Positions 51,148-60,093 are shown, counted from the first letter of the stretch. The stretch: 64,000 bases of DNA from Cyclobacterium roseum (GCF_010119225.1 NZ_WNKF01000023.1:1-64000), one strand, 5' to 3'. Numbers and translations are program-made. Notes: generated by a model not told the origin, from the letters alone.

Positions 51148-52158
51148 ATGAAAGTAGCGGTTTTATCCCCCATTGCATGGAGAACCCCACCCGAAAAATA
51201 CGGGCCTTGGGAACAGGTGGCTTCTAATCTCGTGGAAGGGTTGGTAGAAAAAAGTATTGATGTCACTTTATTTGCCACCGGAACTTCCATAACCAACGCG
51301 AAATTGGCGCATGTTACCGATAAGGGCTATGCGGAAAATCCAGCTATTGACCCGAAAGTTTGGGAAAGCCTTCATATTAGTAATTTGATGGAGCAAGCAG
51401 GCAATTTTGATGTAATACATAATCACTTTGACTTTCTTCCGCTCACCTACTCCCGTCTGATAAAAACGCCCATGCTTACCACCATCCATGGGTTTTCTTC
51501 CACCAGGATTCTTCCGGTCTATAGAAAATACAATCCGGACAATTATTATGTTTCTATCAGCAACTCCGACCGCCATCCCGATCTTGACTACATCGCAACG
51601 GTCTACAATGGCATTCATCCGGATGAATTTACATTCCAGAAAAATGCAAGCGATTATTTGTTGTTTTTTGGCAGAATTCACCCCGAGAAGGGTACCTACG
51701 AATCCATACAGATTGCCAAGCAATCGGGTAGAAAGTTGATCATTTCCGGGTTGGTTCAGGATCAGGACTACTTTAACGAGAAGGTAAAACCCTTCCTTAA
51801 TGACGATGATATTGTCTATGTTGGTAATTCCGGTCCAAAGGAAAGGGACCAATTAATGGGCGAAGCCTATGCCTTACTTCATCCGATTAGTTTTGAGGAA
51901 CCTTTCGGTTTGAGTGTGGCAGAATCGATGATGTGCGGTACCCCTGTCATTGCATTTAATTTAGGCTCCATGTCGGAATTGATAGAAGATGGGAAAACCG
52001 GGTTTTTGGTCAATACCATCGAAGAAGCGGTTACTGCAGTGGGCAATATTGCATCCATAGATAGAAAAAGCTGTAGAAAAGCGGCACTTTCTAAATTCAG
52101 CAGGGAAAAGATGACCGAAAGTTACCTTCAGGTTTATCACCAAATTTTGAATGGGTAG
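51148..52158 (+). CDS. GT4-family glycosyltransferase
   Basis: A 336-residue GT-B transferase. The start MKVAVLSPIAWRTPPEKYGP (acceptor loop with G-P-W-E) and DVIHNHFDFLPL belong to the first domain. LLFFGRIHPEKGTYESIQIA opens the second and EEPFGLSVAESMMCGTPVIA is the E-x7-E nucleotide-sugar motif of GT4. It is cytoplasmic with no membrane segment. Typical donors are GDP-mannose or UDP-glucose; which one cannot be read here. It is 46 bp before the GH130-type gene and probably works with it and the upstream GT4 on one glycan. Confidence 0.88.
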   Translation: MKVAVLSPIAWRTPPEKYGPWEQVASNLVEGLVEKSIDVTLFATGTSITNAKLAHVTDKGYAENPAIDPKVWESLHISNLMEQAGNFDVIHNHFDFLPLTYSRLIKTPMLTTIHGFSSTRILPVYRKYNPDNYYVSISNSDRHPDLDYIATVYNGIHPDEFTFQKNASDYLLFFGRIHPEKGTYESIQIAKQSGRKLIISGLVQDQDYFNEKVKPFLNDDDIVYVGNSGPKERDQLMGEAYALLHPISFEEPFGLSVAESMMCGTPVIAFNLGSMSELIEDGKTGFLVNTIEEAVTAVGNIASIDRKSCRKAALSKFSREKMTESYLQVYHQILNG

Positions 52159-52204
52159 CGCATTACGAGAACGAATGAAAATAATAAAAACTATTTTTTA
52201 ATAA

Positions 52205-53725
52205 ATGGCAGTAGCAAAAAGGAACCTGGAAAACATGTACGACAAGGCAATTAGAAAACCGTTGGTGAAAAGAACCAGAATTAAAATCGTTAGAAACTCG
52301 TCCCGGGTAATAACTCGAGCGCATGTTACCGACATCGCCCGTATACCGAAAATAATTGGGCGGGTGCTCCAACTGACGGAAGGGGATGCCGAAGATTTAT
52401 TACACCATATTAACCTCCATTTTATCGGACGTCACAAGAACATTGATGATATTTTTAAGCGTAATTTTTCGAGAGTGTCGCAATATATCGCTCGGGAGGC
52501 CATCGTAAGCCCTACCAAGGAGCTTTTGATAGGAGCCTTTTTTACCATGGAGTACTCTGTCGAATCAGCGGCCCTTTTCAATCCGTCAATTGTCCCCCAC
52601 CCCAACCAGGACGACCTACCTGAAGGAAGTATCCGATTTATCATGAGCCTCAGGGCTACGGGTGAAGGACACATATCTTCCATTGTATTCCGGAGTGGTA
52701 TTATAAAGGCCGATCGTACTTTTTTGATCAATCCGGTAAGTGAATTTGTTGATACCCCTAGAATCAGGCATGATCAGTCCTATGACCGTCATTTATTTGA
52801 GCTCAAGTTGAAAAGTATGAATGCCTGGAACGAAACCAGTGTACGTGTTTTTGAAAATTTAGCTGACACCTTCTCCATCAATGAATTAAAAAGTCAAATA
52901 GCCGTCGTTCAGATGGATACCGAAGAGCCATTCGAAACTGAGGCCATAAAAAATATAAACTGGCTGGCGGATTCCAATTATTTTATCAAGTTTGACAAAA
53001 ACCATGATATTTCCGAACACGTCATTTTTCCCATATCAGAAAACGAAAGCCGGGGAATTGAGGATGCCAGATTCGTAACGTTTTTTGATGAAAACGGTTC
53101 CGTTACTTATTATGCAACTTACACCGCCTACAATGGCGTTTCTATTCTTCCACAATTACTAAAGACGAAAGATTTTGTAAATTTTGATATCATTACCTTA
53201 AATGGTAAAGCTGTTCAAAATAAAGGCATGGCTCTTTTTCCAAGAAAAATAAATGGAAAGTATGCCATGCTGTCACGTATTGATGGAGAAAATAATTACA
53301 TTATGTTTTCTGATCATCTTCATTTCTGGGATGAAGCGATACTCCTTCAGGAACCCTCCTTGCCTTGGGAATTCTTTCAGATTGGAAACTGTGGTTCCCC
53401 GCTGGAGATCAACGAAGGTTGGCTAGTGCTCACCCATGGGGTGGGTGCCATGAGACAATACTTCATCGGAGCTATTTTGCTTGATTTGGATGATCCGACC
53501 AAAGTCATTGCCCGCCTGGAAGAACCCCTGCTTACACCCAATGAAGAGGAACGTGAGGGATACGTTCCTAACGTGGTGTATTCCTGCGGAGCCTTGATTC
53601 ATAACAATATTTTGGTTGTGCCTTATGCCATGTCCGATATCACCTCCGGAATTGCGACGGTTAGTATAAGTGATTTGATAGCTTGTATGAAGCCGGTTGC
53701 TGAAAGTGAAAATGAGGTGATCTAG
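52205..53725 (+). CDS. GH130-family mannoside phosphorylase/hydrolase-like protein
   Basis: A 506-residue protein, longer than classical GH130 phosphorylases (about 330) by an N-terminal helical region of about 170 residues. The five-bladed propeller part carries the family motifs ENESRGIEDARFVTF, then YFIGAILLDLDDPTKVIARL, EEPLLTPNEEEREGYVPNVV and YSCGALIHNN. GH130 enzymes act on beta-mannosides, by phosphorolysis or hydrolysis. The motif EREGYVPNVVYSCG is that of the long group found beside glycosyltransferases. There is no signal peptide, so it works in the cytoplasm, together with the two GT4 enzymes upstream. Activity and linkage are unproven. Confidence 0.8.
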   Translation: MAVAKRNLENMYDKAIRKPLVKRTRIKIVRNSSRVITRAHVTDIARIPKIIGRVLQLTEGDAEDLLHHINLHFIGRHKNIDDIFKRNFSRVSQYIAREAIVSPTKELLIGAFFTMEYSVESAALFNPSIVPHPNQDDLPEGSIRFIMSLRATGEGHISSIVFRSGIIKADRTFLINPVSEFVDTPRIRHDQSYDRHLFELKLKSMNAWNETSVRVFENLADTFSINELKSQIAVVQMDTEEPFETEAIKNINWLADSNYFIKFDKNHDISEHVIFPISENESRGIEDARFVTFFDENGSVTYYATYTAYNGVSILPQLLKTKDFVNFDIITLNGKAVQNKGMALFPRKINGKYAMLSRIDGENNYIMFSDHLHFWDEAILLQEPSLPWEFFQIGNCGSPLEINEGWLVLTHGVGAMRQYFIGAILLDLDDPTKVIARLEEPLLTPNEEEREGYVPNVVYSCGALIHNNILVVPYAMSDITSGIATVSISDLIACMKPVAESENEVI

Positions 53726-53796
53726 TTGGATCAATACTGGCCTCTCCCTTTTGCTTGTTTAAAAGAAGTAAGCATGGTCTGGATAATTCAAAATGG

Positions 53797-53836
53797 CAGG
53801 GGATTCATTTGCAAGGTTTCTAATCCCCTGGGATTT
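53797..53836 (+). terminator. Hairpin after GH130 gene, possible terminator
   Basis: CAGGGGATT (53797-53805) pairs with AATCCCCTG (53822-53830) across a 16-base loop and is followed by GGATTTTTG. It is 72 bp after the GH130 stop and just before the next start. Confidence 0.4.
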
Positions 53837-53852
53837 TTGTACCTTAACCTGC

Positions 53853-54752
53853 ATGAGTTATGTATTCGTATTGATTCTGACAAGCTACGTTTCGATCTTT
53901 GGGATTTCGACCTCGAATATTCAGGGACCAGCGGAATTAATCATCGTTAACCTCAATATACGCTATGATAATCCGGAAGATGGAAAAAACAAATGGGAAA
54001 ATCGCCTTCCGATAGTCGCGGATTTCATTTCCGAATCTGCTCCCCATCTGCTGGGGTTTCAGGAAGTAACCCATCGGCAGTTGCTCGATTTGCAAAAGAT
54101 AATGCCGGATTATGATTTTGTGGGCAAGGGACGCAAAGACGGGCTGATGGGAGGAGAGTACAATCCTATTTTTTATCGTAAGGACCGGTTTCATTTGCTG
54201 GAATCCGGGACCTTCTGGCTTTCAGATACCCCTGAGGAGCCGGGTAGTATAGGTTGGGATGCGCAGCTTCCCCGCATTGTAACCTGGGCTAAACTCAAAG
54301 ATCGGGAAGGCGGAAAGATCATTTTTCATTTCAATACCCATTTCGACAACAAAGGGATTGACTCCCGTTACAAAAGCGTGGACTTGCTAGTGGATAGAAT
54401 TGAAGAAATTTCAGAGGTGTCACCGGTGGTTGTTTCAGGAGATTTTAACATCCGCAAAGACCATCCCCGTTATGGAAAACAACCCTATATCCATCTGATC
54501 GAGATGCTGAAGCATCAATTACAAATGGAAAGTGCGGAATTTGTAGCTGAAAAAGTGATTTCTGCCGGAGCCACGGGTAATGGGTTTGAAGAAAACTGGC
54601 AGCAAAGACCTCCCAACGCGGTGGATTATATTTTTGTCAATCCGGGCTTTAAAGTCCGCAGCTATCAGGTAGATAGCATCATCCGGGATGGGGTTTTCAT
54701 TGCCGATCATTGGCCTGTATTGGCAGTAGTTAAATATTCCAATCCTCAATAA
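53853..54752 (+). CDS. Exported endonuclease/exonuclease/phosphatase-family protein
   Basis: About 299 residues from ATG 53853, which begins a signal-like segment (MSYVFVLILTSYVSIFG). EEP-fold motifs are in order: VNLNIRYDNPEDGKNKWENR, GFQEV with the metal Glu, HFNTHFDNKG, VVVSGDFNI with D and N, and ADHWPVLAVV with the terminal D-H pair. Proteins of this length in Bacteroidota are usually secreted phosphodiesterases or phosphatases acting on nucleotides, lipids or nucleic acid; the substrate is open. It is 127 bp after the GH130 gene and separated by a hairpin, so probably not in the same operon. Confidence 0.85.
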   Translation: MSYVFVLILTSYVSIFGISTSNIQGPAELIIVNLNIRYDNPEDGKNKWENRLPIVADFISESAPHLLGFQEVTHRQLLDLQKIMPDYDFVGKGRKDGLMGGEYNPIFYRKDRFHLLESGTFWLSDTPEEPGSIGWDAQLPRIVTWAKLKDREGGKIIFHFNTHFDNKGIDSRYKSVDLLVDRIEEISEVSPVVVSGDFNIRKDHPRYGKQPYIHLIEMLKHQLQMESAEFVAEKVISAGATGNGFEENWQQRPPNAVDYIFVNPGFKVRSYQVDSIIRDGVFIADHWPVLAVVKYSNPQ

Positions 54753-54793
54753 GTAAAGCTTTGAATTGGACTCCTTTATGGTTAATTTAAACC

Positions 54794-55330
54794 ATGGTTG
54801 AGGTATCGATTCAAAATATTCAAGTTGAACTGGTACGGGGTGATATTACCCAACAGCCGGATGTTTTAGTCATTGTCAATGCAGCCAATGCACAGTTGGA
54901 AACCGGTGGCGGAGTGGCCGGTGCCATTCACCGAGCTGCGGGGCCGGCACTGGCGGAAGAATGTAAACCCATGGCACCCATAAACCCTGGGGAAGCGGTT
55001 ATTTCCAGCGGCCACCGATTGCCCAACGGCCATGTCATCCATTGCCTGGGTCCGGTGTATGGAGTGGATCAACCTTCCGATACCCTGTTGGCTGATTGCT
55101 ACCGCAATGCCTTGCTCCTGGCCGATGAGTATAAACTTACTTCCATTGCCTTCCCTTCGATTTCTACCGGTGCCTTTGGTTATCCCATTGAACCTGCTGC
55201 CGGGATAGCCCTGGATACCATCAAGAATACCCTACCTCGCTTAAAAAACATTCAAAAAATCCGACTGGTACTCTTTGACCAAAGTGATTTTAAAATTTTC
55301 GAAGAAAAACTAAGAGCGTTAAAGGATTGA
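54794..55330 (+). CDS. Macrodomain O-acetyl-ADP-ribose deacetylase
   Basis: A 178-residue single macrodomain of the YmdB/MacroD type. VRGDITQQPDVLVIVNAANA has the D and the NAAN motif, GGGVAGAIHRAAGPAL the catalytic loop, and FPSISTGAFGYP the phosphate loop. It removes acetyl or ADP-ribosyl groups from O-acetyl-ADP-ribose or modified proteins. It is followed 75 bp later by nicotinamidase; both handle NAD-derived metabolites, so a shared role in NAD turnover is plausible. Confidence 0.92.
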   Translation: MVEVSIQNIQVELVRGDITQQPDVLVIVNAANAQLETGGGVAGAIHRAAGPALAEECKPMAPINPGEAVISSGHRLPNGHVIHCLGPVYGVDQPSDTLLADCYRNALLLADEYKLTSIAFPSISTGAFGYPIEPAAGIALDTIKNTLPRLKNIQKIRLVLFDQSDFKIFEEKLRALKD

Positions 55331-55405
55331 TTTTACGGCTACCTATATTTATGAACGGCAAATAGTGAAAGAAGAGCGCGCTATTTTGATTAGACAATAT
55401 AAAAA

Positions 55406-56011
55406 ATGAATGCACTGCTAATAATCGACGTACAAAATGATTTTATCCCGGGGGGATCATTGGCTGTGCCTGGTGGAGATGAAATCGTACCGGTGATCAA
55501 CGGCCTGATGGGTCGGTTTGAGTTGGTCCTGGCCACTCAGGACTGGCACCCTCAAGACCATATGAGTTTTGCCTCCAATCATAAGGGCAAAAGACCTTTC
55601 GAGGCGATCGTGCACCAAGGTTTGGATCAGATTCTCTGGCCGGACCATTGTGTACAGGGAACGTCAGGGGCCGCCTTTCATCCCGATTTAAACGCAAATC
55701 CAGTAGAAGCAATTTTTCGAAAAGGTATGGACCGGGATATTGACAGTTACAGTGGGTTTTATGACAATGGCCATCAAAAAAGTACGGGACTTACCGGGTA
55801 CTTGAAAGAAAAAGGCAGCCCGGTTCTTTACTGCTGTGGCCTGGCGGCAGATGTATGCGTGTATTTCACCCTAAAAGATGCCCTGCAAGAAGGGTTTGAG
55901 GTTAAGTTAATTTCCGATGCCACCAGAGCATTGGATGATAATAAATTTGCAGAAATGAAAAAGGAATTGATTCAGTTGGGGATGGGGTTGGTGGAAAGTG
56001 CATCCCTGTGA
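55406..56011 (+). CDS. pncA: Nicotinamidase
   Basis: A 201-residue PncA. The catalytic triad is D in ALLIIDVQNDFIPGG, K in IFRKGMDRDIDSYSGF and C in CGLAADVCVYFT. The metal ligands are D and H in TQDWHPQDHMSF and H in WPDHCVQGT. It hydrolyses nicotinamide to nicotinate for NAD recycling and may also accept pyrazinamide. It is cytoplasmic and lies after the macrodomain gene. Confidence 0.95.
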   Translation: MNALLIIDVQNDFIPGGSLAVPGGDEIVPVINGLMGRFELVLATQDWHPQDHMSFASNHKGKRPFEAIVHQGLDQILWPDHCVQGTSGAAFHPDLNANPVEAIFRKGMDRDIDSYSGFYDNGHQKSTGLTGYLKEKGSPVLYCCGLAADVCVYFTLKDALQEGFEVKLISDATRALDDNKFAEMKKELIQLGMGLVESASL

Positions 56012-56336
56012 TTAGTGCGGGTGAATGTGCCTGAGCTGCAGTCAGGGTTGGAAGAAGCTGGCTACTATGAATGGTTGGTTTTCTACTTGCAAAATTGGTC
56101 TTGGGCAGATGTTAAGCTCTTATCGTTCTCGCTCATAGGATAAAGAAAATAAAGGTATTGTAAAGAAGAGCCAATAAAAAGAGCAAGTTGGAAACCTGCC
56201 CCTATTTGCTCCATTCCATGGCTAGAGACCTGATTATTTGGGGTTTACTAATTTATTTTTTAAATTTCGAGGAACTCGAAAAGCAGTCAAGGCTTTAAGA
56301 ACTTAGAAAATCTGATGTTAAAAGAAATTTTAAGTC
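56012..56336. other. Intergenic region, no gene seen
   Basis: A 325-bp gap between pncA and the TlpA-like gene. TTTCGAG-GAA-CTCGAAA (56265-56281) is a perfect 7-bp hairpin about 55 bp before the next start and could be an operator or RNA stem. It is not followed by a T-run. Nothing else recognised. Confidence 0.4.
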
Positions 56337-56909
56337 ATGGCGTTAGCAAAATTTTCGATATCGATACTTATCATTTGCCTCACTGTATGCCTGAACAGCA
56401 TGGATACAAAGGCGCAAAGCAGTCAGGTAACAGGCATTGAAGGGGAGCAGGCTCCCGATTTCTCACTTACGGATCTGATTGGGAATCAAGTCAGTTTGGA
56501 GGATTTCAGGGGGAATCATGTAGTGATCCATATCGCCACGACCTGGTGCCCGTTTTGTAATGCGGAAGCTCCCCATTTGGAACAACTCAATCAGGATTAC
56601 GAGGATAAGAACGTCAAAGTACTGATCATTGACGTCAAAGAACCCAAAGATTTGGTAAAAACCAAGTTGAAAGATCGTTTTAATCTCTCTTTTCCGGTTC
56701 TATTGGATTCGGACGGGTCGGTGGCGGCAAGTTTTGCTCCTGAAGGAGTGCTTCCCGATTTGGCCCGTGATGAGGTCATGCTTGCTTCCAATATTTTGAT
56801 CGATCCCGATGGGAGAATACAATTCTTTTCCCTCTTGGACTCCCAAAACTTTGATGCGAAATTGGTGGATTTAAAGGCCAAACTCGATGAATTACTTGCC
56901 TCGGAATAA
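56337..56909 (+). CDS. TlpA-like periplasmic thiol-disulfide oxidoreductase
   Basis: A 190-residue exported thioredoxin-fold protein. The signal peptide ends near DTKAQ; then GEQAPDFSLTDLIGNQVSLE and the active site IATTWCPFCNAEAPHLEQL (C-P-F-C), and NILIDPDGRIQFFSLLDSQN near the end. It carries out thiol-disulfide exchange in the periplasm, perhaps in cytochrome maturation. Its last 23 bases overlap the following DsbD-alpha-like gene, so the two proteins are translationally coupled and likely partners. Confidence 0.88.
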   Translation: MALAKFSISILIICLTVCLNSMDTKAQSSQVTGIEGEQAPDFSLTDLIGNQVSLEDFRGNHVVIHIATTWCPFCNAEAPHLEQLNQDYEDKNVKVLIIDVKEPKDLVKTKLKDRFNLSFPVLLDSDGSVAASFAPEGVLPDLARDEVMLASNILIDPDGRIQFFSLLDSQNFDAKLVDLKAKLDELLASE

Positions 56910-57375
56910 CATCCTTATATTTTATTTTTTTATTTTACCTTTTACTGCATTTGCTCAAGTTGAGGAACGCAGGTTTGTGGAATTAAAATCCGAGCCGGAA
57001 TTAAGGTTGGCACCGGGTGAGGAAAACCAATTGATAGTTTCCTTTCTTATCAAAGAGGGTTACCATATTCAGGCAAACCGGGTTAAAGATGAAAACCTTA
57101 TTCCTACTAAATTATCCTTTGAATCGGCTGAAGGTTTCATCATTGGGGATCCTGTTTATCCCCGTGCTGATGAATTCAGGATGGAAGGTGTCAAAGAACC
57201 GCTGGCTGTATTTGGAGATACCTTGAAGATCCGGGTTCCCGTCAAGACAGCAAATACTTTGGAAAAACAGCGGGCCCAAATCAAGGGGAAATTGTACTTT
57301 CAGCCCTGTGATGCTTCTAAATGTTATTATCCCCGTGAGTTTGATTTTAACTTGAGTATACGGGTGAAGCAATGA
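56887..57375 (+). CDS. Stand-alone DsbD N-terminal (alpha) domain protein
   Basis: A 162-residue exported protein (signal ending FTAFAQ) matching the DsbD-alpha / PF11412 domain. It has FLIKEGYHIQANRVKDENLI, LSFESAEGFIIGDPVYPRA and the redox pair C-DASK-C in QPCDASKCYYPREF. It has no membrane or thioredoxin part. It overlaps the TlpA-like gene by 23 bp and probably relays electrons to it. The source of electrons could be the full-length DsbD at 16633. Confidence 0.85.
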   Translation: MNYLPRNNILIFYFFILPFTAFAQVEERRFVELKSEPELRLAPGEENQLIVSFLIKEGYHIQANRVKDENLIPTKLSFESAEGFIIGDPVYPRADEFRMEGVKEPLAVFGDTLKIRVPVKTANTLEKQRAQIKGKLYFQPCDASKCYYPREFDFNLSIRVKQ

Positions 57376-57479
57376 GGATAATTTTGCCAAAACAGAAGTA
57401 AAATAAATGGTCATCCTCCTCCCCAAAAAAGGTGTTCTATCCCCTTTATGATATCGAATATTTATGATATCTTTTGACC

Positions 57480-58544
57480 ATGAACTATTTCTTCTGGCTG
57501 CTCTTTTTACTTATTCATTGTGCTGCCTATGCTCAAGAAAGCCAAAAGGAGGCCTTTGTCAAAGGAATTTATGGCAATCCAGAAAGAATACTCCAGGCCG
57601 GCTATTCCTTTGACGAATTAGGGGTGAATGCCGTTTTCGTCAGAAGGTCCTCATTAAATCAGGAATTTTATCAACAAGCCAAAGCCCAGGGTTGCCAGGT
57701 ATTTGTGGAATTCCCCACCCTTAATGGAAAAGGTTATATCGAAGACCACCCTGAAGCCTGGCCCATCAATGAAAAGGGTGAGCAGGCCGCTCCGGCCGAT
57801 TGGTTTATGGGTGTTTGTCCGACCGATCCCGGTTTTCAGGCTTACAGGGCCGAACAGCTCAAGGAAACGCTTGGCGATTATATGGTAGATGGCGTGTTTT
57901 TAGATTACCTGCATTGGCATGCCCAATTCGAAACGGACCAACCGGTACTGCCAGAAACCTGTTTCTGTGACCGATGTACCCAACTTTTTGAAAAGGCCAG
58001 TGCCCTCCAAATTCCTGGAAAAGATATATCGGCCAGGTCACAATGGATATTGGCCAATCAGGAATCCGCCTGGCGGGACTGGCGAAATGGTATTTTGAAT
58101 AAATGGGTGAGCGATATGGGTGAAATTCTTAGGGAATACCAACCCGATGCCCTTTTAGGAGCCTTTTACTGTGCCTGGTTTCCAGAAGACCATGGTGGAG
58201 CCTTGTACAATACCCTGGGCATCAATGTGCCTTCTTTGGCCAAGAGGGTGGATGTGTTGGCCCCCATGCTCTTTCATCAGATGTATGCCCGACCCGTAAC
58301 CTGGGCGGGGGAGTACATGGAATGGCTGGACAAGATCATGGATTCATCAAGGCCCCTGGTCTGGCCAATTGTTCAGGCGCACAACAAACCCGGAATCGTC
58401 TCCCCTGAGGAATTTGGGAAAGCATTGCAGGAAGGGTCCAAAACCCCTGCATCGGGTATTATGATGTTTTCCGAACAGTCGCTCTTGGAAAATCGTGAAA
58501 AGATGAAGGTGATGCAAGATTTTTATCAGAGAACAAAACCGTAG
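57480..58544 (+). CDS. Exported TIM-barrel glycoside-hydrolase-like protein
   Basis: About 354 residues from ATG 57480 with a signal peptide (MNYFFWLLFLLIHCAAYAQ). The fold looks like a GH-type (beta/alpha)8 barrel: strand VNAVFVRR, CQVFVEFP, then DGVFLDYLHWHAQF, where D and the Y-x-x-W/H set resemble catalytic ends of strands, and ALLGAFYCAWFPED. A CFCDRC motif between strands 4 and 5 may bind zinc. Proteins of the glycosyl-hydrolase-like 10/COG1649 type share this look, but I cannot assign a family with certainty and no activity is known. No operon partner is evident. Confidence 0.6.
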   Translation: MNYFFWLLFLLIHCAAYAQESQKEAFVKGIYGNPERILQAGYSFDELGVNAVFVRRSSLNQEFYQQAKAQGCQVFVEFPTLNGKGYIEDHPEAWPINEKGEQAAPADWFMGVCPTDPGFQAYRAEQLKETLGDYMVDGVFLDYLHWHAQFETDQPVLPETCFCDRCTQLFEKASALQIPGKDISARSQWILANQESAWRDWRNGILNKWVSDMGEILREYQPDALLGAFYCAWFPEDHGGALYNTLGINVPSLAKRVDVLAPMLFHQMYARPVTWAGEYMEWLDKIMDSSRPLVWPIVQAHNKPGIVSPEEFGKALQEGSKTPASGIMMFSEQSLLENREKMKVMQDFYQRTKP

Positions 58545-58681
58545 TATTTTACAAATGACTCTTCTTAAGAAAGCGAAATTTTAATAAAGGTAGCAGTTAA
58601 ATTTCCGGCAAAAGCGTTAAGGTCTTTTTTCCACCCTGTTTATTTTTCTATTGCGTGAACGGAGATATTCGTGGAGGGTTG

Positions 58682-58927
58682 ATGAATCAAAATGATAATG
58701 CGGATGTAAAGTGGTTTGCATTTGCCGTTTACAAATACGATGCGGAGGGAGACCTCGTCACCAAAGGGAAGGAAGTAGAAAGAAGGTACCAAATTTCCTA
58801 TGCCCTGTTTATCATTTTTTTTGTGGCCCTTATCTCCGTTTTGATCGAAGTCTTAATGGGTCAATACGGGAAAACCACCGCAAAATCCATGGAAATTATT
58901 TCAGGTAAAAGTACAGAAGAGGGTTAG
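58682..58927 (+). CDS. Small single-pass membrane protein, unknown
   Basis: An 81-residue protein from ATG 58682 (MNQNDNADVKWFAFAVYKYD). A GTG nine codons upstream is possible but less likely. One membrane helix, YALFIIFFVALISVLIEVLM, lies near residues 41-60, with a charged N-terminal half (GKEVERRYQ) on the cytoplasmic side by the positive-inside rule. I do not recognise a family. Confidence 0.55.
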   Translation: MNQNDNADVKWFAFAVYKYDAEGDLVTKGKEVERRYQISYALFIIFFVALISVLIEVLMGQYGKTTAKSMEIISGKSTEEG

Positions 58928-58996
58928 CTGTTTAAGATAGAAATCAGTTTTGAGCTTCCAAGAATCACGATAGAAAAAAGAAAACCGAAGGATCTT

Positions 58997-59731
58997 ATGA
59001 AAAACGCAACAATGTTCCGATTCAGGCCAATCTATTGGGGCTTGATCCTTTTAATTTTGGTTGGTTGTGAAAACTTTGATGATTTGACCGATCCGGTTTT
59101 AGTTAGGTACAATGTCCCTACCGAGGTACTGGAAATGGTTTTTACCCCAGATATTCCAAGTGATATCAAAAATGTGGATAATTTCCTTGATCGGATAAAG
59201 CAGCATGGAATGGTCATTCATGAAGGCAGCAGCCCCCCGGCTATACCCGGTTCGTTTAGCAATTTTACACCAGGGTTTAGCATTGGGAATCATTGCATTT
59301 ACGATGGAAGTAATTCAGAAAATGAGGGGTTTAGTTATGGCAACTACGAGGAAATAATACGGGTACATACGGATCAAAATCAAAACAATTTTCTTGGCGA
59401 TATTTCTTATTCCTCTATTTTTAATCCAGATTATCCTGATTACCCGATGGGTTTGGACAGTGGATCAGGCAGGGGTTATGTGTCTGGCGAGGGCGATGAT
59501 TTCACCATCTTCACGAAAGTTGCGAACGGAAGCTATGGAGATGTCAGCTATAGTGCCATTTGGATCATTTCCGGAACGTATACCTACATTATAGGCAGTC
59601 AATATGAGTTGAGAAATGTTACCAAATGCATGATAATGCTGGAGAAAAGTGAGGATCCAGGGGATAAGGTAGCCAACAGGGGAACGGTGAGGATTTTCAA
59701 GGATGATGCCCCCCAACGGATTCGCGATTGA
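58997..59731 (+). CDS. Lipoprotein of unknown function
   Basis: A 244-residue protein with a lipobox (LILVGCENF), so probably anchored in the outer or inner membrane. Residues 30-80 carry DVTDPVLVRYNVPTE-like beta sequence, and the rest is rich in Gly, Ser, Tyr and Asn (for example PDYPDYPMGLDSGSG), pointing to a beta fold. No family is recognised. It starts 70 bp after the small membrane protein on the same strand. ATG 58997 is the first of two close starts (the second gives MFRFRPIYW). Confidence 0.6.
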   Translation: MKNATMFRFRPIYWGLILLILVGCENFDDLTDPVLVRYNVPTEVLEMVFTPDIPSDIKNVDNFLDRIKQHGMVIHEGSSPPAIPGSFSNFTPGFSIGNHCIYDGSNSENEGFSYGNYEEIIRVHTDQNQNNFLGDISYSSIFNPDYPDYPMGLDSGSGRGYVSGEGDDFTIFTKVANGSYGDVSYSAIWIISGTYTYIIGSQYELRNVTKCMIMLEKSEDPGDKVANRGTVRIFKDDAPQRIRD

Positions 59732-60093
59732 AGAAGTGGAAATTAACCTATCTAAAATGCTTGCGAACCAGAGAATAGCTTACAATTGAAAATACGTTCC
59801 AAGGTCACATCAAGCAATACCTCAGAGAACAAAAAAGAGCATTATGCAAACCAATTTGTATGCTCAGGAATGTAATGCGGTAAGCTGTTGCTACTCCTCC
59901 AGCTTGGAATACTATCAAAATATGCCGTTAATTTGGCTGGTAACCGCTTGCTGATATCAGTCGCAATGGGGATTTGGTAAATTACCAGAGAAAGCGATTG
60001 ATCGAAAAATTTTGGCCAAACAACTTACGCTACCTATCGTTTGGTTTGGGTGTCGTTCATGCGTATCTTGACAATAACCTCAAAAACGATACC
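59732..60093. other. Intergenic region, no gene seen
   Basis: Between the lipoprotein and the SDR/DUF2867 gene as started here. It includes GAGCATTATGCAAACC/GTATGCTC, a loose inverted repeat near 59835-59865. The frame of the next gene is open back to 59974 (TTG), so part of this stretch may be coding. No repeat copy is recognised. Confidence 0.4.

Noticed and set aside
53726-53852. N-terminal extension of the EEP-family protein from 53793
   Set aside because: The extension would translate the hairpin at 53797-53830 and delay the signal peptide that begins at ATG 53853.
56012-56336. tRNA or riboswitch in the gap before the TlpA-like gene
   Set aside because: Only one short hairpin was found; no cloverleaf or known aptamer pattern.
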